DNA of 64,000 nt from Bacteroidota bacterium (GTDB taxonomy: Bacteria; Bacteroidota; Bacteroidia; Chitinophagales; Chitinophagaceae). Location: the NCBI GenBank assembly GCA_030706685.1, contig JAUZOA010000009.1:44643-108642 (forward strand), written 5' to 3'. The notes beneath the pieces are model-generated. The model worked only from the letters and a program-made list of their open reading frames with translations. It searched no databases and was not told the DNA's origin. Both the position numbers and the translations under genes were made by a program. This document shows positions 61,987 to 64,000 of this stretch, in pieces. Each line of letters opens with the position of its first letter. The first letter of the stretch is position 1.

Positions 61987-62206
61987 GTTATGCATGGGTT
62001 ATCCATGAGTTATCCATGCCGAATGCATGAGTCATGCATGGAACATCCGTGCTGAATATATGAGAGATCCATGCCGGATATATGAGACATCCATGCCAGA
62101 TCCATACGACTCGGCTGGGACTCATATGCGGCACTCAACCGAGATATATGAGACATCCGTGCCAGATCCAAGGGAGATCCGTGCCGGATATATGAGACAT
62201 CCATGC
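61987..62206. repeat. Degenerate 11-bp tandem array, block B (20 units)
   Basis: From 61987: GTTATGCATGG, GTTATCCATGA, GTTATCCATGC, CGAATGCATGA, ..., GACATCCATGC, CGGATATATGA, GACATCCATGC. Alternating units make a stronger 22-bp period (ATATATGAGACATCCATGCCGG). Rough consensus GanATccATGc, related to block A (TGAATGCAGGA versus CGAATGCATGA). A 40-bp non-repetitive stretch separates the blocks. ORFs reading through it show an 11-residue periodicity that only reflects the DNA. Confidence 0.88.
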
Positions 62207-62329
62207 CGGGCGATGCATCTCAGCCAGGAAATATTTCGAATTTGTAGACGGAAGATGGAATACGGATAGTCAATCTAAATAATCACCCCTGAGTTCGTTT
62301 ACACAAACCCGGACATAGAAATGGTATGG

Positions 62330-63625
62330 TTATTTTGCCCTTACCAGGTCAAAAGTAGTACCGGTATATTGATGATTGATTAAGTGTAATACGACCCCGT
62401 TTTTCACGGCTTCAAACCAGCAATCGTATACCACGGTTTTGTTGTCCTGGTCGGTGGTAGAAATTTGCCAGGGAGAGAGCACCGAAAACGTTCCTTTATA
62501 ATGTTGCTGGTAGGTTTTCATGTTGCCTACCATACCCGTGGCTCCTTTGAATTCTGCTTCAAAACCCGAGCCGCTGCTGAAAATAAATTTATCACTCATC
62601 ACCACGGCGCTGGCGCCTACTGCCTGGTTGGTGTAATAATCATAATAGGAAATGGAACTTCCGCTTCCGGCCGCCCAGGCGCCTGTCAAATCCTGCGCGG
62701 TTACGCCAAAACGGTTATGCCCAAGCAGGTTTTTCAAATTATCACGAAATTGCTTTTGATGTTCGGCCTGTGAAGGAGACACGGCTACGACCGTTCTGGC
62801 GGTACCATTCTGCGCCACTATATCCATGGCCACATAACATCTCGTTCCCGTGGCATTTTCCGTTGCCTCGCCTTCGATATAATAGTGCCAGTCATCACTC
62901 CTGGCCACCGTACGGGTAAGTGTATAATATTTTGCGAATTGGTGTTGAAAATAATAATCAACCGTATTCTTCCTGCTTTCATCATTAAACTTTTCATCAT
63001 AAAAAAGACAAACCTTGAAATTATCTTTTGTGAGGAGTATATAGTCGTCCTGGGGTGTTGCCGACCAGCCATCATCAAAATGGGTAGTAGCCGTGCTAAT
63101 GCCATTGTTGTTGGTGCCGGCGATAACAGGATCTGTTTGTACCTGCTTATTCTCATCCACGGTCTCTAAAAACTTTTGAATATCCGGTACATAATCCTGG
63201 CTATTGGTTAATGACAGTATGCTGACTGTTTTATTTTTTCCGCTCAATACCGTTAATATGCCCACGGCGTTGTTTCCCTGGTATTGAAAGGAAGCGGTAC
63301 CTGCCATTGCCTTCCATCCTTTTTCTTCCACGGCTGGTTTTATTTCGGGCTGCGCCGTAATGCTCATTTGTTTGACCGCTATTTCATTCCACTGGTTCGT
63401 AAAATCCGTTTGAACGTTGTTGCTGCTTGTTACAGATTTATATACGGCGATAATACAAAAGCTCTCTTTTTGTTCATCGAACCGGGAGTAGGAAACATTA
63501 TTGCCGTTAGTGCTTTTCTTCCAGTCTTTGGGTGGAGAAAAACTCAGCATATCGAAGCTCTCTTTTTGCGCAGAGACTGTATATGCCATTATCAGCAAAA
63601 GGAAACATAGTAAGGGTCTGTTCAT
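62330..63625 (-). CDS. Exported protein of unknown function
   Basis: ATG 63625 gives 431 residues with signal peptide (MNRPLLCFLLLIMAYTVSAQ). The first 150 residues have a PsbP/DUF-like start (SFDMLSFSPPKDWKKSTNGNNVSYSRF). A middle domain (GWSATPQDDYILLTKDNFKVCLFY) resembles a second copy of that fold. The C-terminal third (LTGAWAAGSGSSISYYDYYTNQAVGA, then WQISTTDQDNKTVVYDCWF) is beta-rich and lipocalin-like. No catalytic motif. It ends 124 bp from the 11-bp arrays and stands alone. Confidence 0.7.
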   Translation of the reverse strand: MNRPLLCFLLLIMAYTVSAQKESFDMLSFSPPKDWKKSTNGNNVSYSRFDEQKESFCIIAVYKSVTSSNNVQTDFTNQWNEIAVKQMSITAQPEIKPAVEEKGWKAMAGTASFQYQGNNAVGILTVLSGKNKTVSILSLTNSQDYVPDIQKFLETVDENKQVQTDPVIAGTNNNGISTATTHFDDGWSATPQDDYILLTKDNFKVCLFYDEKFNDESRKNTVDYYFQHQFAKYYTLTRTVARSDDWHYYIEGEATENATGTRCYVAMDIVAQNGTARTVVAVSPSQAEHQKQFRDNLKNLLGHNRFGVTAQDLTGAWAAGSGSSISYYDYYTNQAVGASAVVMSDKFIFSSGSGFEAEFKGATGMVGNMKTYQQHYKGTFSVLSPWQISTTDQDNKTVVYDCWFEAVKNGVVLHLINHQYTGTTFDLVRAK

Positions 63626-63755
63626 ATCATTCAGCATTAATCTTGTTCGTATTATTATTACAGGTTGATCTTTATACCATAACTGTTCGGAAGATTATAA
63701 CAGATATGAGCAAAGCAGTGGATTAGAATTTATTAGCGTTTATCTCAAAGACTTT

Positions 63756-63913
63756 TCATCCCCTCCTCCGGAGGGGCAGCAGCATTCTTCGCACATCTGA
63801 GTTTCCAAAAGGGGTGGGTCGTGGTTGCAGAATCTTACCTACTGCTCAGTAACCCACCCCGGTCATCTCAATTTCATATTTTCCTAAAATCGCCCCTCCA
63901 TAGGAGGGGATGA
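63756..63913. repeat. Compound inverted-repeat element near the window end
   Basis: TCATCCCCTCC-TCC-GGAGGGGC (63756-63777) mirrors GCCCCTCC-ATA-GGAGGGGATGA (63892-63913), each arm itself a hairpin. Inside, GGGGTGGGT (63811-63819) pairs with ACCCACCCC (63852-63860). The layout resembles small non-autonomous repeats of the REPIN or MITE type. No gene is seen from 63626 to 64000. Confidence 0.82.
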
Positions 63914-64000
63914 ACTCCGAATTGCCACCATTTTCATTCGGCTCTTCACCATGAAGGATAGCTCATCATAATCTTCCGAACATTTGTGATCTTTACACCA

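Noticed and set aside
61683-62206. Possible CRISPR array
   Set aside because: No conserved repeat of 23-47 bp with unique spacers, units are 11 bp and degenerate, and no cas genes are present.
62010-62269. ORFs 62010-62204 (-) and 62027-62269 (+), with an 11-residue repeat pattern
   Set aside because: Both are read-through of an 11-bp DNA repeat. The same periodicity appears in every frame, and there is no start context or codon pattern of a gene.

Overview
The window looks like chromosomal DNA from a member of the Bacteroidota, most likely Chitinophagaceae. The evidence is a SusC/SusD pair with DUF1735 lipoproteins, an ECF sigma factor/FecR pair feeding an STN-domain SusC, many lipoproteins, DUF5777 and HXXEE families, and TAnnTTTG-like promoter elements. 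Assignments rest on motif recognition only; no search was run. Several ORF-track starts use TTG or GTG or carry implausible N-terminal extensions, and I moved those starts to the first ATG (or best start) that restores a signal peptide or family-typical N-terminus.

Layout. (1) 1-18.6 kb, minus strand: a polysaccharide utilisation locus. In transcription order it holds sigma factor, FecR, SusC, SusD, a GH18 endo-beta-N-acetylglucosaminidase-like lipoprotein, DUF1735-LamG and DUF1735-F5/8C lipoproteins, then GH35, GH20, an unassigned TIM-barrel hydrolase and a GH29 fucosidase cut by the window edge. The enzyme set fits N-glycan-type glycoconjugates. (2) 18.8-24.8 kb: LysR/rhodanese divergent pair, L,D-transpeptidase-like lipoprotein, barrel and periplasmic proteins of unknown role, and a starch-binding-fold protein. 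(3) 25.0-35.7 kb: a nearly complete heme biosynthesis cluster, hemN, then hemJ and hemH on the minus strand, then hemA-C-D-E-F-B-L. (4) 35.8-42.7 kb: hypothetical lipoprotein, a chimeric pair of gene remnants, a PLP dehydratase/ornithine-cyclodeaminase pair, a membrane protein, DinB and an NHL-repeat lipoprotein. (5) 42.8-49.2 kb, minus strand: a seven-gene redox operon (four-cluster ferredoxin with Tat signal, NrfD/ActC-type quinol protein, small membrane protein, cytochrome c, two lipoproteins with unusual heme motifs, and a DUF5777 beta-barrel) behind an FNR-like box. It has no molybdopterin subunit, and I propose it is a trans-envelope electron conduit. (6) 49.6-61.1 kb: FabF/TetR around a perfect operator, ChbG-like deacetylase, S9 peptidase, MtfA-like peptidase, alcohol dehydrogenase, DinB, atypical SDR, cupin and DoxX. 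(7) 61.1-64 kb: two arrays of degenerate 11-bp units and one secreted protein of unknown function.

Repeat content is high. Inverted-repeat elements sit in many gaps and in two cases (GH20, HemE) appear to supply the 3' end of a gene. The heme cluster and the cytochrome-rich redox operon are plausibly linked in function, since the latter needs heme. No tRNA, rRNA, CRISPR array or complete insertion sequence was recognised.
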